DNA from: Streptomyces sp. NRRL B-24484
Lineage (GTDB): Bacteria > Actinomycetota > Actinomycetes > Streptomycetales > Streptomycetaceae
Length of the DNA stretch: 64,000 bases
Reading direction: 5' to 3'
Assembly (NCBI RefSeq): GCF_000717715.1
Contig: NZ_JOAI01000005.1
Span: 186,001-250,000, forward strand
Part shown: piece after piece, positions 8,592 through 18,061 of the stretch
How positions within the stretch are numbered: position 1 is the first letter of the stretch
Layout: the number at the start of each line of letters is the position of its first letter
Notes under the pieces: generated by a model
Told to the model about the DNA's origin: nothing
Seen by the model: only the letters and a program-made list of their open reading frames with translations
Databases searched by the model: none
Position numbers and translations under genes: made by a program

Positions 8592-10391
8592 CTAGGCGGC
8601 CGCCTCGCGGCGGAGGAGGGCGGCGTAGCGGCCGCCGTGGTCGAGCAGTTCGTCGTGGTTGCCGAGTTCCAGCACCTCGCCGGCGTCGAGCACGGCGATC
8701 TGGTCGGCGTGCCGGACGGTGGAGAGCCGGTGGGCGATGGTGATGGTGGTGCGGCCCACCGCGAGCGCGTCGATGGCCTGCTGGACGGCGGCCTCCGTCC
8801 GGTTGTCGAGGGCGCTGGTGGCCTCGTCCAGGATCAGCACGGGCGGGTTGCGCAGGATGGTGCGGGCGATCGCCAGGCGCTGCTTCTCGCCGCCGGAGAA
8901 GCGGTAGCCGCGCTCGCCGACCAGGGTGTCGTAGCCGTCCGGCAGGGCGGAGATCATGGGGTGGATCTGCGCGGCCTCGGCGGCCGCGACGAGTTCCTCG
9001 TCGGTCGCGTCGGGCTTGGCGAAGCGCAGGTTGTCGGCGACCGAGGCGTGGAAGAGGTACGTCTCCTGGGAGACCACGCCGACCGCCCGGGCCAGGGTGT
9101 CGAAGGAGAGTTCGCGGACGTCGGTGCCGTCGATGCAGACCCGGCCGCCGGTGACGTCGTACAGCCGCGGGACGAGGTAGCTGAGGGTGGTCTTGCCGGA
9201 TCCGGTCTCGCCGACCACGGCGAGCGAGCTGCCGGCCGGGACCTTGAGGTCGACGCCGGCGAGGGTGGGGCGCTCCTGGTCGCCCTGGTAGCGGAACTCG
9301 ACGCCCTCGAAGGTGACGTCGCCACGGACGTGGTCCAGGTGGACCGGCCGGGCCGGTTCGGCGATCTCCACCGGCAGGTCGAGGTACTCGAAGATCCGCT
9401 GGAAGAGCGCCAGCGAGACCTGCACCTGCACGCCGGTGGAGAGCAGGCTGACGGTGGGCCGGAAGAGGCCCTGCTGGAGCGAGACGAAGGCGACGAGGGT
9501 GCCGACCGAGACGATCGGGGCGCCGCCGGCCGAGGTCAGCCCGGCCGCCCAGTAGATCAGGGCGGGCATCGCGGCCATCACGACCTGGATGGTGGACATC
9601 CGCCAGCGGCCGGCCATGTTGACCCGGACCTCCAGGTCGGCGAGCTCGTCGGACTGCCGGGTGAAGTCCCGGGAGAGCGAGTCGGCGCGGCCCATGGTGC
9701 GCCCGAGCAGGATGCCGCTGACCGAGAGCGACTCCTGCACGGCGGAGCTCATCGCCGCGAGCTTGCGCTGCCGCTCGGTGGTGATCTTCTTCCGCTCGTT
9801 GCCGACCCGGCGGCTGATCCAGACGAAGACCGGGAGGAGGAGCAGCGAGACGACGGTGAGCCGCCAGTCCAGGGCGACCATGGCGACGACCGTGGCGAGG
9901 ACGCCGGTGAGGTTGGAGACCAGCGAGGTGGCCGTCATGGTGACCGTGGACTGCATGCCGCCGATGTCGTTGGCGATCCGGGACTGCACCTCGCCGGTGC
10001 GGGTCCGGGTGAAGAAGGCCAGGGACATCCGCTGCAGGTGGGCGTAGACGGCGGTGCGCAGGTCGTGCATGACGCGCTGGCCGACCACGGTGGATATCAG
10101 GGTCTGCAGCACGTTGAAGATGCTGTTGACGACCGCGGTGGCGATCATGCCGAGGCACAGCAGGGTGAGCAGCCCGGTGCGGCCCTGCGGGATCGCGGTG
10201 TCCAGGGTGGCCCGCAGCAGGAACGGGGTGACGACCGAGACCACCGCGGAGGCCGCGACCAGCAGGCCGACCACGGCGAGCCGTCCGCGGTAGGGCCGGA
10301 ACAGCGCGAGGATGCGGCGGAGCTGGGCGGGCGGCGCCGACTCGGCCCGGTCCGGGTCGGGCGGGGTCCAGTCGATCCGGTCGAGTTTCAA
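8592..10391 (-). CDS. ABC transporter, fused permease/ATPase (exporter type)
   Basis: The 599-residue half-transporter has an N-terminal six-helix domain (about 30-320) and a C-terminal ATPase: Walker A GETGSGKTT (394-402), signature FSGGEKQR (about 499) and Walker B VLILDEATSALD (about 520), then a switch histidine in TITIAHRLST. It should act as a homodimer or with a partner to export lipids, peptides or drugs. The best-guess cargo is unknown. Upstream of its start lies an AT-rich dyad (10441-10462) containing TTAGGCTAA, which resembles half of an iron box; export of the nearby siderophore is therefore possible but weakly supported. No second half-transporter is adjacent. Confidence 0.9.
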   Translation of the reverse strand: MKLDRIDWTPPDPDRAESAPPAQLRRILALFRPYRGRLAVVGLLVAASAVVSVVTPFLLRATLDTAIPQGRTGLLTLLCLGMIATAVVNSIFNVLQTLISTVVGQRVMHDLRTAVYAHLQRMSLAFFTRTRTGEVQSRIANDIGGMQSTVTMTATSLVSNLTGVLATVVAMVALDWRLTVVSLLLLPVFVWISRRVGNERKKITTERQRKLAAMSSAVQESLSVSGILLGRTMGRADSLSRDFTRQSDELADLEVRVNMAGRWRMSTIQVVMAAMPALIYWAAGLTSAGGAPIVSVGTLVAFVSLQQGLFRPTVSLLSTGVQVQVSLALFQRIFEYLDLPVEIAEPARPVHLDHVRGDVTFEGVEFRYQGDQERPTLAGVDLKVPAGSSLAVVGETGSGKTTLSYLVPRLYDVTGGRVCIDGTDVRELSFDTLARAVGVVSQETYLFHASVADNLRFAKPDATDEELVAAAEAAQIHPMISALPDGYDTLVGERGYRFSGGEKQRLAIARTILRNPPVLILDEATSALDNRTEAAVQQAIDALAVGRTTITIAHRLSTVRHADQIAVLDAGEVLELGNHDELLDHGGRYAALLRREAAA

Positions 10392-10440
10392 GGGCGACCT
10401 CCGGGTACGGGGGCGGGCGGGACCGCCGGCAGGGACTGCA

Positions 10441-10462
10441 TCATCATTAGCCTAACTAATAA
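10441..10462. promoter_or_regulatory. AT-rich imperfect dyad upstream of ABC exporter
   Basis: ATCATTAG-CCTAA-CTAATAAT is an inverted repeat with 7 of 8 arm matches. Its centre TTAGGCTAA (minus strand) equals the centre of actinobacterial IdeR/DmdR boxes but the outer halves do not match well. It may be a TetR- or MarR-type operator or a degenerate iron box. Confidence 0.35.
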
Positions 10463-10527
10463 TGAGCCTGGCCCTATTCCTGGTGGTCCGGCCGCGCCTC
10501 CCTCAGTCTGCCCCCGGGGTCCGGCGC

Positions 10528-11301
<774 letters not shown>

Positions 11302-11340
11302 GCGCCGACCGTACTGGGTCGAACCGCCGGGGCGCACGGG

Positions 11341-11376
11341 CGCCGCCCGCCCCGGGACGGCCCGGGGCGGGCGGCG
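11341..11376 (-). terminator. Strong terminator of the metalloprotease gene
   Basis: A perfect 16-bp stem, CGCCGCCCGCCCCGGG (11341-11356) and its complement (11361-11376), closes a 4-base loop. It lies 19 bases past the stop of the minus-strand protease gene (11395). No U-tract follows. Confidence 0.8.
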
Positions 11377-11394
11377 CGGTCGGGCTGCGCCGGG

Positions 11395-12399
11395 TCAGGC
11401 CCGGTAGGCGGCCCAGGAGTTGGTCATCCGGGTCACCTGGCCCGGGGTGAACTGGTACATGCAGGAGTCGTACGTGTAGTCCATGAAGTTGTGGATCGGG
11501 TCGACGCCGGCCTTGCTCGTGCAGGTGTCGCGGCCGGTCGGGCAGGCGTACGCGGCGCTCTTCTCGGCCGGGGTGTCGGCCACGTAGTCGCCGTTTCCGT
11601 TGCAGCCGCCCTGGAAGGTGTGGTAGAGCCCGAGCCAGTGGCCGACCTCGTGGGTGGCGGTGTCGCCCTCGTTGTAGTTGGTGGCCGAGCCGCCGGGCAC
11701 GGACGCGTCCAGGATCACCACGCCGTCGTCGGTCGGGTTGCCGGCGTAGGAGCTCGGGAAGGTCGCCCAGCCGAGCAGGCTCTGGCCGAGGCTCGCGGTG
11801 TAGAGGTTGAGCGCGTTGGCACCGCCCTTGCGCAGGGTGGACTTCATCTGCTTCTCGGCGCTGGAGCCGGGGGTGATGCCGCTGTACCAGACGGCCTTGT
11901 CCGTGTAGTCGGTGCCGGCCAGGGTGAACGTGAACGGCGACGCGGTGTTGCCGGTGCCCTGGCCGCCGTACGCGGCGTTGAGCACGGCGATCTGGTTGGC
12001 GACCGTCGCGGCCGACAGCTTGCCGGTGGTGCCGGAGTGGATGACGTGCACGTAGACCGGGATGCTCGTCGCCGCCAGGGCCGAGTCCGCGAGCAGCTGG
12101 GAGCCTTCGGAGGTCTTGGCCAGGTTGGCGACCCGGGCCTTCAGTTCGGCCTCCATCGCCTGGGCCTGCAGGTCGGTGACGGCGTTCGGCTCGTGCGCGG
12201 TGGAGCCGGCGGCACGGCGGGCGGCCGCGTCCTCTCCCCCGGTGCAGGCCGAGGCGCCCGGTGCGGCGAGCACGGGGGAGGAGGCCGGCAGGGCCAGCTG
12301 ACCGACCGACAGGACGCCGGCGAGGGCGGTCGCGGCGAGCAGCCGGTTGCCGCGGAAGGCCGCGAGGGCAGGACGGATGACACGGGCAGAACGGCGCAT
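11395..12399 (-). CDS. Secreted zinc metalloprotease, M43 (cytophagalysin/pappalysin-like)
   Basis: The 334-residue protein opens with a basic n-region and hydrophobic segment ([20 protein letters not shown], about 20-39) ending in VLAAPGAS, a Sec signal peptide. A propeptide-like helical stretch follows (about 55-110). The catalytic site is H250-E-V-G-H254-WLGLY-H260, the metzincin HExxHxxGxxH signature, and the Met-turn is NFMDYTYD (Met near 306). Six or more cysteines around the active site ([17 protein letters not shown]) are typical of M43 enzymes and should form disulfides outside the cell. It is flanked by a terminator downstream and a plausible promoter upstream, so probably monocistronic. 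Likely a nutritional or matrix protease. Confidence 0.92.
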   Translation of the reverse strand: MRRSARVIRPALAAFRGNRLLAATALAGVLSVGQLALPASSPVLAAPGASACTGGEDAAARRAAGSTAHEPNAVTDLQAQAMEAELKARVANLAKTSEGSQLLADSALAATSIPVYVHVIHSGTTGKLSAATVANQIAVLNAAYGGQGTGNTASPFTFTLAGTDYTDKAVWYSGITPGSSAEKQMKSTLRKGGANALNLYTASLGQSLLGWATFPSSYAGNPTDDGVVILDASVPGGSATNYNEGDTATHEVGHWLGLYHTFQGGCNGNGDYVADTPAEKSAAYACPTGRDTCTSKAGVDPIHNFMDYTYDSCMYQFTPGQVTRMTNSWAAYRA

Positions 12400-12453
12400 C
12401 TGCTCTCCCGAGGAGGGTGTGGGGGAATGGCGGCATTGGGGGCCGCCGAGCAG

Positions 12454-12484
12454 AGGCTACGCATTCCCGCCGTGCACGTGTCAG
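12454..12484 (-). promoter_or_regulatory. Candidate promoter of the metalloprotease gene
   Basis: On the minus strand CTGACA (12479-12484) and TAGCCT (12454-12459) are separated by 19 bp, a fair match to vegetative -35/-10 elements, and would start transcription about 45 bases before the ATG. Confidence 0.4.
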
Positions 12485-12609
12485 ATGCGTTCCGGCCGCG
12501 AATTGGTGCGGACAAATCACTCAAATGCCGGAGGTTTACCGGCCGTTGGGCTGTTCATGGGGAGCTTTTTCGCCAATCCGGAAGCACCCGGTTGGCCGAA
12601 AGCCGTCAG

Positions 12610-12640
12610 GGCCGGGGCGCCGGATTCCGCCACCCCGGCC
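12610..12640 (-). terminator. GC-rich stem-loop after the SDR gene
   Basis: GGCCGGGG (12610-12617) pairs with CCCCGGCC (12633-12640). It follows the stop of the three-gene operon (12653). A small perfect dyad GACTGAC-G-GTCAGTC (12644-12658) overlaps the stop codon itself. Confidence 0.5.
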
Positions 12641-12652
12641 CGAGACTGACGG

Positions 12653-13585
12653 TCAGTCCGCCGCGCCGTCCAGTCGACCCGCCGTCGGTTCACCCGAAAG
12701 TGCAGCGGTGGTCCGGACGGCGGTGTCGGCCTCGCCGCCCGCGCCGACCGGCCGCAGCCGCCGGTCCGCGGTGGCCCTCAACTCCGGCTCCAGCCGGGCC
12801 ATGTCACGGCGGCCGCCGAGCGCCACCACCGAGGGCAGCAGCCAGCGGACCGGCTGCATGCCGCGCAGCCAGGCCTGCGCGTAGACGTGCACCGAGCGGC
12901 GGGCGATGCCGGCGATCAGCCGGTCCACGGCAGGTCCGAGCGGGTACGTCTTGTTGGCGGGCCAGGGCAGCCGGGCCCGCATCTGCTTCAGCACGGTGTC
13001 CTGGTCGGCGCCGCGCACCATGTCGGTGTCGGTCCAGCTGAGGTAGCCGACGCCGACCCTGACGCCCTGGTGCGCCACCTCGGCGCGCAGTGCGTGGGCG
13101 AAGGCCTCGACGCCCGCCTTGCTGGCGCAGTACGCGGACATCAGCGGCGCCGGGGTCAGCGCGGCCAGCGAGGCGATCTGCAGCAGGTAGCCGCGGCTCT
13201 CGGCCAGCGCGGGCAGGAACGCCCGGGCGGTGGCCACGCTGCCGAGCAGGTTGACCTCGATCACCCGGGTGAAGGCGCGGTGGTCGCTGTCCAGCAGCGG
13301 GCCGCCGATGGCGATGCCGGCGTTGGCGACCACGCTGTCGATCCGGCCGTAGCGGTCCTGGATCTGCCGGGCGACGGCGCTCAGCGCCTCCAGGTCGGTG
13401 ACGTCGGCCTCCCAGGCGGAGGCGTGCGGGCCGCACTCGGCGGCGACCGCCTTCAGCTCGGCCGGCTCCAGGCCGACCAGCGCCACCTTGGCGCCCTGCG
13501 CGGAGAGCCGGCGGGCCATCAGGGCACCGATGCCGCGGGCGGCGCCGGTCACCACCACGACCTGGGAGGACAGGGGCGGGTTCAT
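12653..13585 (-). CDS. Short-chain dehydrogenase (SadH-like), third gene of mymA-type operon
   Basis: The 310-residue SDR has TGAARGIG (14-21), NAGIAIGG, a catalytic Ser (IASLAALT) and Y-C-A-S-K. It is longer than a core SDR (about 250) by a C-terminal extension with a hydrophobic patch (LRGMQPVRWLLPSVVAL), as in the group that includes mycobacterial SadH (Rv3085), which may aid membrane contact. Its ATG overlaps the stop of the hydrolase gene by ATGA, so the two are translationally coupled. It probably interconverts a lipophilic alcohol and carbonyl in the same pathway as the upstream monooxygenase and hydrolase. The exact substrate is unknown. Confidence 0.87.
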   Translation of the reverse strand: MNPPLSSQVVVVTGAARGIGALMARRLSAQGAKVALVGLEPAELKAVAAECGPHASAWEADVTDLEALSAVARQIQDRYGRIDSVVANAGIAIGGPLLDSDHRAFTRVIEVNLLGSVATARAFLPALAESRGYLLQIASLAALTPAPLMSAYCASKAGVEAFAHALRAEVAHQGVRVGVGYLSWTDTDMVRGADQDTVLKQMRARLPWPANKTYPLGPAVDRLIAGIARRSVHVYAQAWLRGMQPVRWLLPSVVALGGRRDMARLEPELRATADRRLRPVGAGGEADTAVRTTAALSGEPTAGRLDGAAD

Positions 13586-14526
13586 GCGGTGGCGCTCCTC
13601 TGCTTGTCGGCGCGGGTGCCGGCGCGGTTGTCGGCGGTGAGGGTGACGATCCGGCGGATCTCGGCGGCGACCTCGGCGGGCCGCTCCATCGGGGACATGT
13701 GTCCGACGCCCGGCAGCTCCAGCAGGCCCTGCGGGTCGGGCAGCGCGGCGGCCATCCGGCGGGCGTGCACCGGCGGGGTGAGCCGGTCCCTGCTGCCGAC
13801 CACCACGGCGGTCGGCGCGGCCAGCCCCGCGAGACCCGCGGTGACGTCCAGCTCGCCCAGCACCTTGGCCCAGCCGTGCCGGACGGCCGTCGGGCAGGCG
13901 TGCACGATCCGGGCACAGGCGTCCACCCGGGCGGCCGGCGTGCCGGGGCCCATCGTGGCGTACTTGAGCAGGGCGCGGCTGATGCCGTTGACCGGGCCGA
14001 GCGGCAGCTTCGACTCCAGCACCGCCCGGTGCAGCGCCCGGCGCAGCCCGGTGCCGCGGACGGCGGCCGGGACGACCAGCAGTTCGGCGACCAGGTCGGC
14101 CGGGCCGGTGCTGATCAGCACGGCGCCGGCCGTCCGGGCGGCGACCCGGCCGCGGTCGGCCGCGGCCATGATCGTCATGCCGCCCATGCTGTGGCCGGCC
14201 AGCACCGCACGGCCGCCGTCCGGCAGCACGTCGGTCAGCACGGCCTCCAGGTCGTCGGCCAGCCGGGCCGTGCCGTACCCGGCGGGTCCGGACGGGACGT
14301 CGCTGCGGCCGTGGCCGCGCTGGTCGTAGGCGACCACCCGGTGGTCGGCGGCCAGCCGGTTGACCACCGGCGCCCAGAACGGGGTGGAGCAGGTCCAGCC
14401 GTGGGCGAGGACGACCACGGGGGCGCCGTCCGGGCCGTACAGCTCGACGTTGAGCCCGGTGCCGTCGGCGGAGCGGACCCGCCGGATCCCGGCCGGGTCG
14501 GGCAGCACGCAGTCCGCGTCGATCAC
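13582..14526 (-). CDS. Alpha/beta hydrolase (LipR-like position), second gene of mymA-type operon
   Basis: The 314-residue enzyme shows an oxyanion strand VVVLAHGWTC (about 37-46), nucleophile elbow G-H-S113-M-G-G, an acidic residue in VVVGSRDRLTPP and the catalytic His in LPGVGHMSPME. The C-terminus is a charged tail. The GTG start has GAGGAGG 7-9 bases upstream and overlaps the stop of the monooxygenase gene (GTGA); the stop overlaps the next gene (ATGA). In such a setting a Baeyer-Villiger enzyme would make an ester or lactone that this hydrolase opens. This is inference from gene order; the sequence itself only shows a serine hydrolase. Position matches lipR of mycobacteria, although LipR belongs to a different hydrolase subfamily. 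Confidence 0.85.
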   Translation of the reverse strand: MIDADCVLPDPAGIRRVRSADGTGLNVELYGPDGAPVVVLAHGWTCSTPFWAPVVNRLAADHRVVAYDQRGHGRSDVPSGPAGYGTARLADDLEAVLTDVLPDGGRAVLAGHSMGGMTIMAAADRGRVAARTAGAVLISTGPADLVAELLVVPAAVRGTGLRRALHRAVLESKLPLGPVNGISRALLKYATMGPGTPAARVDACARIVHACPTAVRHGWAKVLGELDVTAGLAGLAAPTAVVVGSRDRLTPPVHARRMAAALPDPQGLLELPGVGHMSPMERPAEVAAEIRRIVTLTADNRAGTRADKQRSATA

Positions 14527-16076
14527 GCCGGCACCTCCTCGGCGGGCGCGGCGGCGGTGACGGCCGCGGTGCGCTTGATCAGCTCGTACTCGGCGAGGTC
14601 GACCCGGCGGGTGGCGCGGCGGAAGGCCGAGGTCGACGCGGGCCACAGCACGGTGTTCTTCCCGCTGTCGTCGAGGTACCAGCTGACGCAGCCTCCGGTC
14701 GTCCAGACCGTGCGGTCCATCCGGTGCTGCAGTTCGAGGTTCCAGTGCTTCTGCGCGACGGCGGTGGGCTGCATCGCGGTCGCGCCGACCGAGTCCAGGG
14801 TGGTGAGCGCGTCGACCAGGTAGTTCAGCTGCGACTCGATCATGAGGATCATCGAGCTGTTGCCGAGCCCGGTGTTCGGGCCGATCACGAAGAACAGGTT
14901 GGGGAAGCCGCGCACGGTGGAGCCGCGCAGCGCCTCCATGCCGCCCTTCCACTCCTCGGCCAGGCTGCGCCCGCCGATGCCGAAGACCCGCTGGGCGATC
15001 GGCATGTCGGTGACGTGGAAGCCGGTGCCGAAGACGATCGCGTCCACCTCGTGCTCGCTGCCGTCCCCGGCCACCAGGGTCGAGCCGCGGACCTCCGCGA
15101 GCCGGGAGGAGACCAGCTCGGTGTTGGCCGCCGCCAGCGCCGGGTAGTACGTGTTGCTCAGCAGGATGCGCTTGCAGCCGATCCGGTAGTCCGGGGTCAG
15201 CCGGGCCCGCAGCGCCGGGTCGGCGACACCGCGGGCGATGTGCTTCTCGGCGATCTTCTGGACGAGCTTCAGCAGGCCGGGGCGGCGGACGAAGGCGTCC
15301 ACCTGGAGTTCGCGCAGCGCGAAGAGCGCGCCGCGGCGCAGCGCGCCGGTCGGCGGGAGGGCGCCGTGCAGCCACTTCTCCAGGCCGGTGATCTCGCGGT
15401 CGCGACGCGGCATCACCCAGGCCGGGGTGCGCTGGAAGACGGTGAGCCGGCCGACCTGCGGCTGGATCGCCGGGACGATCTGGGCGGCGGAGGCGCCGGT
15501 GCCGACCATCGCGACCCGCTTGCCCGTCAGGTCGTAGTCGTGGTCCCAGCGGGAGGAGTGGAACACCTTGCCGGGGAAGTCGGCGAGGCCGGGGACGTCC
15601 GGGATCTGCGGGTCGGCGAGCGGCCCGGCGGCGGAGACCACGGCGTCGGCCGTCCAGGTGCCGGCGGACGTGGTGAGCCGCCAGCGGGCCGGGCCCTCCT
15701 CCCAGCGCGCCTCGGTGACCTCCGCGCCGAACCGCAGGTGCGGGCGGAGCCCGAAGGTGTCGGTGACCTTCTCCAGGTAGGCCCGGATGTCGGGCTGGCC
15801 CGAGAAGCTGCGCGGCCACTCCGGGTTCGGCGCGAAGGAGAAGGAGTAGAGGTGCGAGGGGACGTCGCAGGCGCAGCCCGGGTAGCTGTTGTCGCGCCAG
15901 GTGCCGCCGACGGCGGCGGCCCGCTCCAGGATGACGAAGTCCGTGATGCCCGCCTGGCGGAGCCGGACGCCGGCGCCGAGGCCGCCGAAGCCGGAGCCGA
16001 TCACGGCGACCCGCACGTGCGGATGGTCGGACGCGCCCGCGGCGGGTGCGGCGGGCTGCTTGCTGCGCGATGCCAT
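14523..16076 (-). CDS. Flavin monooxygenase, Baeyer-Villiger type (MymA-like)
   Basis: The 517-residue protein has the FAD-binding GSGFGGLGAG (about 30-39), the RDNSYPGCACDVPSHLY block, the Baeyer-Villiger fingerprint F-P-G-K-V-F-H-S-S-R-W (about 175), and the NADP-binding GTGASAAQI. These are diagnostic of class B flavoprotein monooxygenases such as EthA and MymA, which insert oxygen next to ketones or oxidise heteroatoms using NADPH. The ATG at 16074-16076 (MASRSKQ) was chosen; an upstream extension runs through the promoter dyad. It is first gene of a coupled three-gene operon and divergent from a MerR regulator, which probably controls it through the dyad at 16181-16198. Confidence 0.9.
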   Translation of the reverse strand: MASRSKQPAAPAAGASDHPHVRVAVIGSGFGGLGAGVRLRQAGITDFVILERAAAVGGTWRDNSYPGCACDVPSHLYSFSFAPNPEWPRSFSGQPDIRAYLEKVTDTFGLRPHLRFGAEVTEARWEEGPARWRLTTSAGTWTADAVVSAAGPLADPQIPDVPGLADFPGKVFHSSRWDHDYDLTGKRVAMVGTGASAAQIVPAIQPQVGRLTVFQRTPAWVMPRRDREITGLEKWLHGALPPTGALRRGALFALRELQVDAFVRRPGLLKLVQKIAEKHIARGVADPALRARLTPDYRIGCKRILLSNTYYPALAAANTELVSSRLAEVRGSTLVAGDGSEHEVDAIVFGTGFHVTDMPIAQRVFGIGGRSLAEEWKGGMEALRGSTVRGFPNLFFVIGPNTGLGNSSMILMIESQLNYLVDALTTLDSVGATAMQPTAVAQKHWNLELQHRMDRTVWTTGGCVSWYLDDSGKNTVLWPASTSAFRRATRRVDLAEYELIKRTAAVTAAAPAEEVPA

Positions 16077-16170
16077 GCGGCGGCTCCAGGGCAGGTGGCG
16101 AGGGTGGGGGGTATGAGGTGCGGGGTGCGGGTGGGTCCGGGCGGAGCTGGTGGAACGGCGGGGACTGTCG

Positions 16171-16198
16171 AGCCTAACCATGCCAGTAATCACTGGCA
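16171..16198. promoter_or_regulatory. Probable MerR operator and monooxygenase promoter
   Basis: TGCCAGT-AATC-ACTGGCA (16181-16198) is a perfect 7+7 dyad with a 4-base centre, the form bound by MerR dimers between -35 and -10. On the minus strand TAGGCT (16171-16176) is a good -10 for the monooxygenase operon and lies immediately downstream of the dyad. Confidence 0.6.
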
Positions 16199-16271
16199 CG
16201 ATTGGCAGAGTAGCCGCTGCCGCCCCGGTGCGGAAGAAGCCGGGCACGACGCCTCACGGCGCGCCCGCCCT

Positions 16272-17039
16272 ATGCTGAGCGGCGTGGCGGAGATCACCAG
16301 CACCAGCGGGCAGCCCCGCGAGTACCGCGTCGAGGAGCTCGCCGCGGCCGCCGGCATCACCACCCGGACCCTGCGGTTCTACCGCGAGCGCAAACTCCTG
16401 CAGCCGCCCCGCAAGGAGGGCCGGATCGCCTGGTACGGCGAACAGCACCTCGCCCGGCTGAAGATGATCGGCGAACTGCTGGAGCGCGGCCACACCCTCG
16501 GCGGCATCACCGAACTCATCGGCGCCGGCGAGAGCGGCCGCGACGTCGCCGATCTGATCGGCCTGCGCGACGAGATCGCCGCCCCCTGGTCCGACGAGAC
16601 CCCCGTCCGGCTCGGCTGGGAAGAACTCCTCGCCGCCTTCGGCGACCAGCTCACCCCCGAGAACACCGCCGAGTCCATCGCCCAGGGCTACATCACCGTC
16701 GAGGAGGACGGCATCACCCACATCAGCCGCCGGCTGATGGACGCCACCCTCGCCCTGGTCGCCGAAGGGGTCCCGCTGGCCGCCGTCCTCGACGTCAGCC
16801 GCCGGACCCAGGAGCACCTGGACGCCGTCGCCGAGGCCTTCACCGAACTCGCCCGCGACCACCTGCTCGGCGGCCTCACCCACGTCGCCGACCTCACTCC
16901 CGAGGAGGCCGCCGGGCTGACCGAGCGGATCCGCCGCGTCCGCCCGCTCGCCCGGGCCACCGCCGACGCCCAGTTCATGCTCGCCATGGACCGCACCGTC
17001 CGGGCCGCGTACGACAAACTGCTCTCCGAGGGCTGCTGA
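16272..17039 (+). CDS. MerR-family transcriptional regulator
   Basis: The product is about 255 residues (251 if the GTG at 16284 is used; neither start has a strong RBS). The N-terminus is a MerR DNA-binding domain: YRVEELAAAAGITTRTLRFYRERKLL with the second wing GRIAWYGEQHLARLKMIGELLERGHTL. A long C-terminal effector domain (about residues 90-255) has no cysteine pair, so it is not a metal or redox sensor of the SoxR/CueR kind and more likely binds an organic ligand. It is divergent from the monooxygenase-hydrolase-SDR operon with a perfect dyad between them, and is presumably its local regulator. In mycobacteria the equivalent place is taken by the AraC-type VirS. Confidence 0.88.
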   Translation: MLSGVAEITSTSGQPREYRVEELAAAAGITTRTLRFYRERKLLQPPRKEGRIAWYGEQHLARLKMIGELLERGHTLGGITELIGAGESGRDVADLIGLRDEIAAPWSDETPVRLGWEELLAAFGDQLTPENTAESIAQGYITVEEDGITHISRRLMDATLALVAEGVPLAAVLDVSRRTQEHLDAVAEAFTELARDHLLGGLTHVADLTPEEAAGLTERIRRVRPLARATADAQFMLAMDRTVRAAYDKLLSEGC

Positions 17040-17112
17040 CCGGCGGCCGGCGCTGTTACGGCCCGTGATATTTCGGTCGGCACCGAACCGTCCGGCCGGT
17101 ACCGTGCGCGGC

Positions 17113-18003
17113 ATGGAGCAGACACTCACCGACACCGCCGCGCCGTTCGACGGCCGCGCCTTCGGCTCGGCCGCCACCACCGTCGTGCTGTGGGCCTCCG
17201 CCTTCGTGGTCATCCGGGACGCCGGGGCCTCCTTCGGCCCCGGAGCGCTCGCCCTCGGCCGGCTCGCCGTCGGCGCCGTCGCCCTGGTCGTCCTGCTGGT
17301 CGCCCGCGGCGAGGGGCTGCCGCCGCGGGCCGCCTGGCCCGGCATCGCCGCCTCCGGGGTGCTCTGGTTCGGGTTCTACATGGTGGCGCTCAACTGGGGC
17401 GAGCAGCAGGTCGACGCGGGGACGGCCGCGATGGTGGTCAACATCGGTCCGCTGCTCATCGCCCTGCTCGGCGGCTGGCTGCTGAAGGAGGGCTTCCCGC
17501 GCGGACTGGTCGCCGGGATCGCGGTCTCCTTCACGGGCGCCGTGGTGACCGGGCTGTCGATGTCCGGCGGCGGCGGGCACGGCTCGCTGCTCGGCATCGT
17601 GCTCTGCCTGCTGTCGGCGGCGGCGTACGCGGCGGGGGTCGTCCTCCAGAAGCCCGCGCTGCGGCACGCCACTCCCCTGCAGACCACCACCTTCGGCTGC
17701 ATGATCGGCGCGGTCGCCTGCCTGCCGTTCGCCCCCGGCCTGGTGCACGACCTCGGCCACGCACCCGCCTCGGCCGTCCTCGGCCTCGTCTACCTCGGAC
17801 TCTTCCCGACCGCCCTCGCCTTCACCACCTGGGCCTACGCCCTCTCCCGCACCACCGCGGGCCGGATGGGTGCCACCACGTACGCCGTCCCCGCCCTGGT
17901 CGTGCTGATGGCCTGGCTCCTCCTCGGCGAACTCCCCGCCCCGCTCGCCCTCGCCGTCGGTGCCCTCTGCCTCACCGGCGTGGCCGTCTCCCGCAGAGCG
18001 TGA
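17113..18003 (+). CDS. EamA/DMT-family transporter
   Basis: The 296-residue protein is very hydrophobic with about ten transmembrane helices arranged as two EamA repeats (roughly 15-145 and 155-295). Helix ends carry typical DMT features such as FYMVALNWGEQQVDAGTAAMVVNIGPLLIALLGGWLLKE in the first repeat and AGRMGATTYAVPALVVLMAWLLLGE in the second. Members export amino acids or other metabolites. The ATG at 17113 is the first codon that starts ahead of helix 1. It lies 73 bases after the MerR gene on the same strand and could be co-transcribed; cargo unknown. Confidence 0.88.
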   Translation: MEQTLTDTAAPFDGRAFGSAATTVVLWASAFVVIRDAGASFGPGALALGRLAVGAVALVVLLVARGEGLPPRAAWPGIAASGVLWFGFYMVALNWGEQQVDAGTAAMVVNIGPLLIALLGGWLLKEGFPRGLVAGIAVSFTGAVVTGLSMSGGGGHGSLLGIVLCLLSAAAYAAGVVLQKPALRHATPLQTTTFGCMIGAVACLPFAPGLVHDLGHAPASAVLGLVYLGLFPTALAFTTWAYALSRTTAGRMGATTYAVPALVVLMAWLLLGELPAPLALAVGALCLTGVAVSRRA

Positions 18004-18061
18004 ACCCCGCAGGGGCGGGAGAGCCCAATCAGGGGCGCGTGGGGTGCACCCACCCCGTTCC

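Noticed and set aside
6169..10158. A 1329-codon open frame on the minus strand and similar very long frames (3860-6136 minus, 32847-38663 plus, 34501-38685 minus)
   Set aside because: They overlap well-supported genes on the other strand or in another frame, are extremely rich in Arg, Pro and Gly, and show no domain motifs. They arise from the GC-rich third-position bias.
18041..18053. Short GTGGG...CCCAC hairpin as terminator between EamA and FhuF-like genes
   Set aside because: Only five base pairs; too weak to call.
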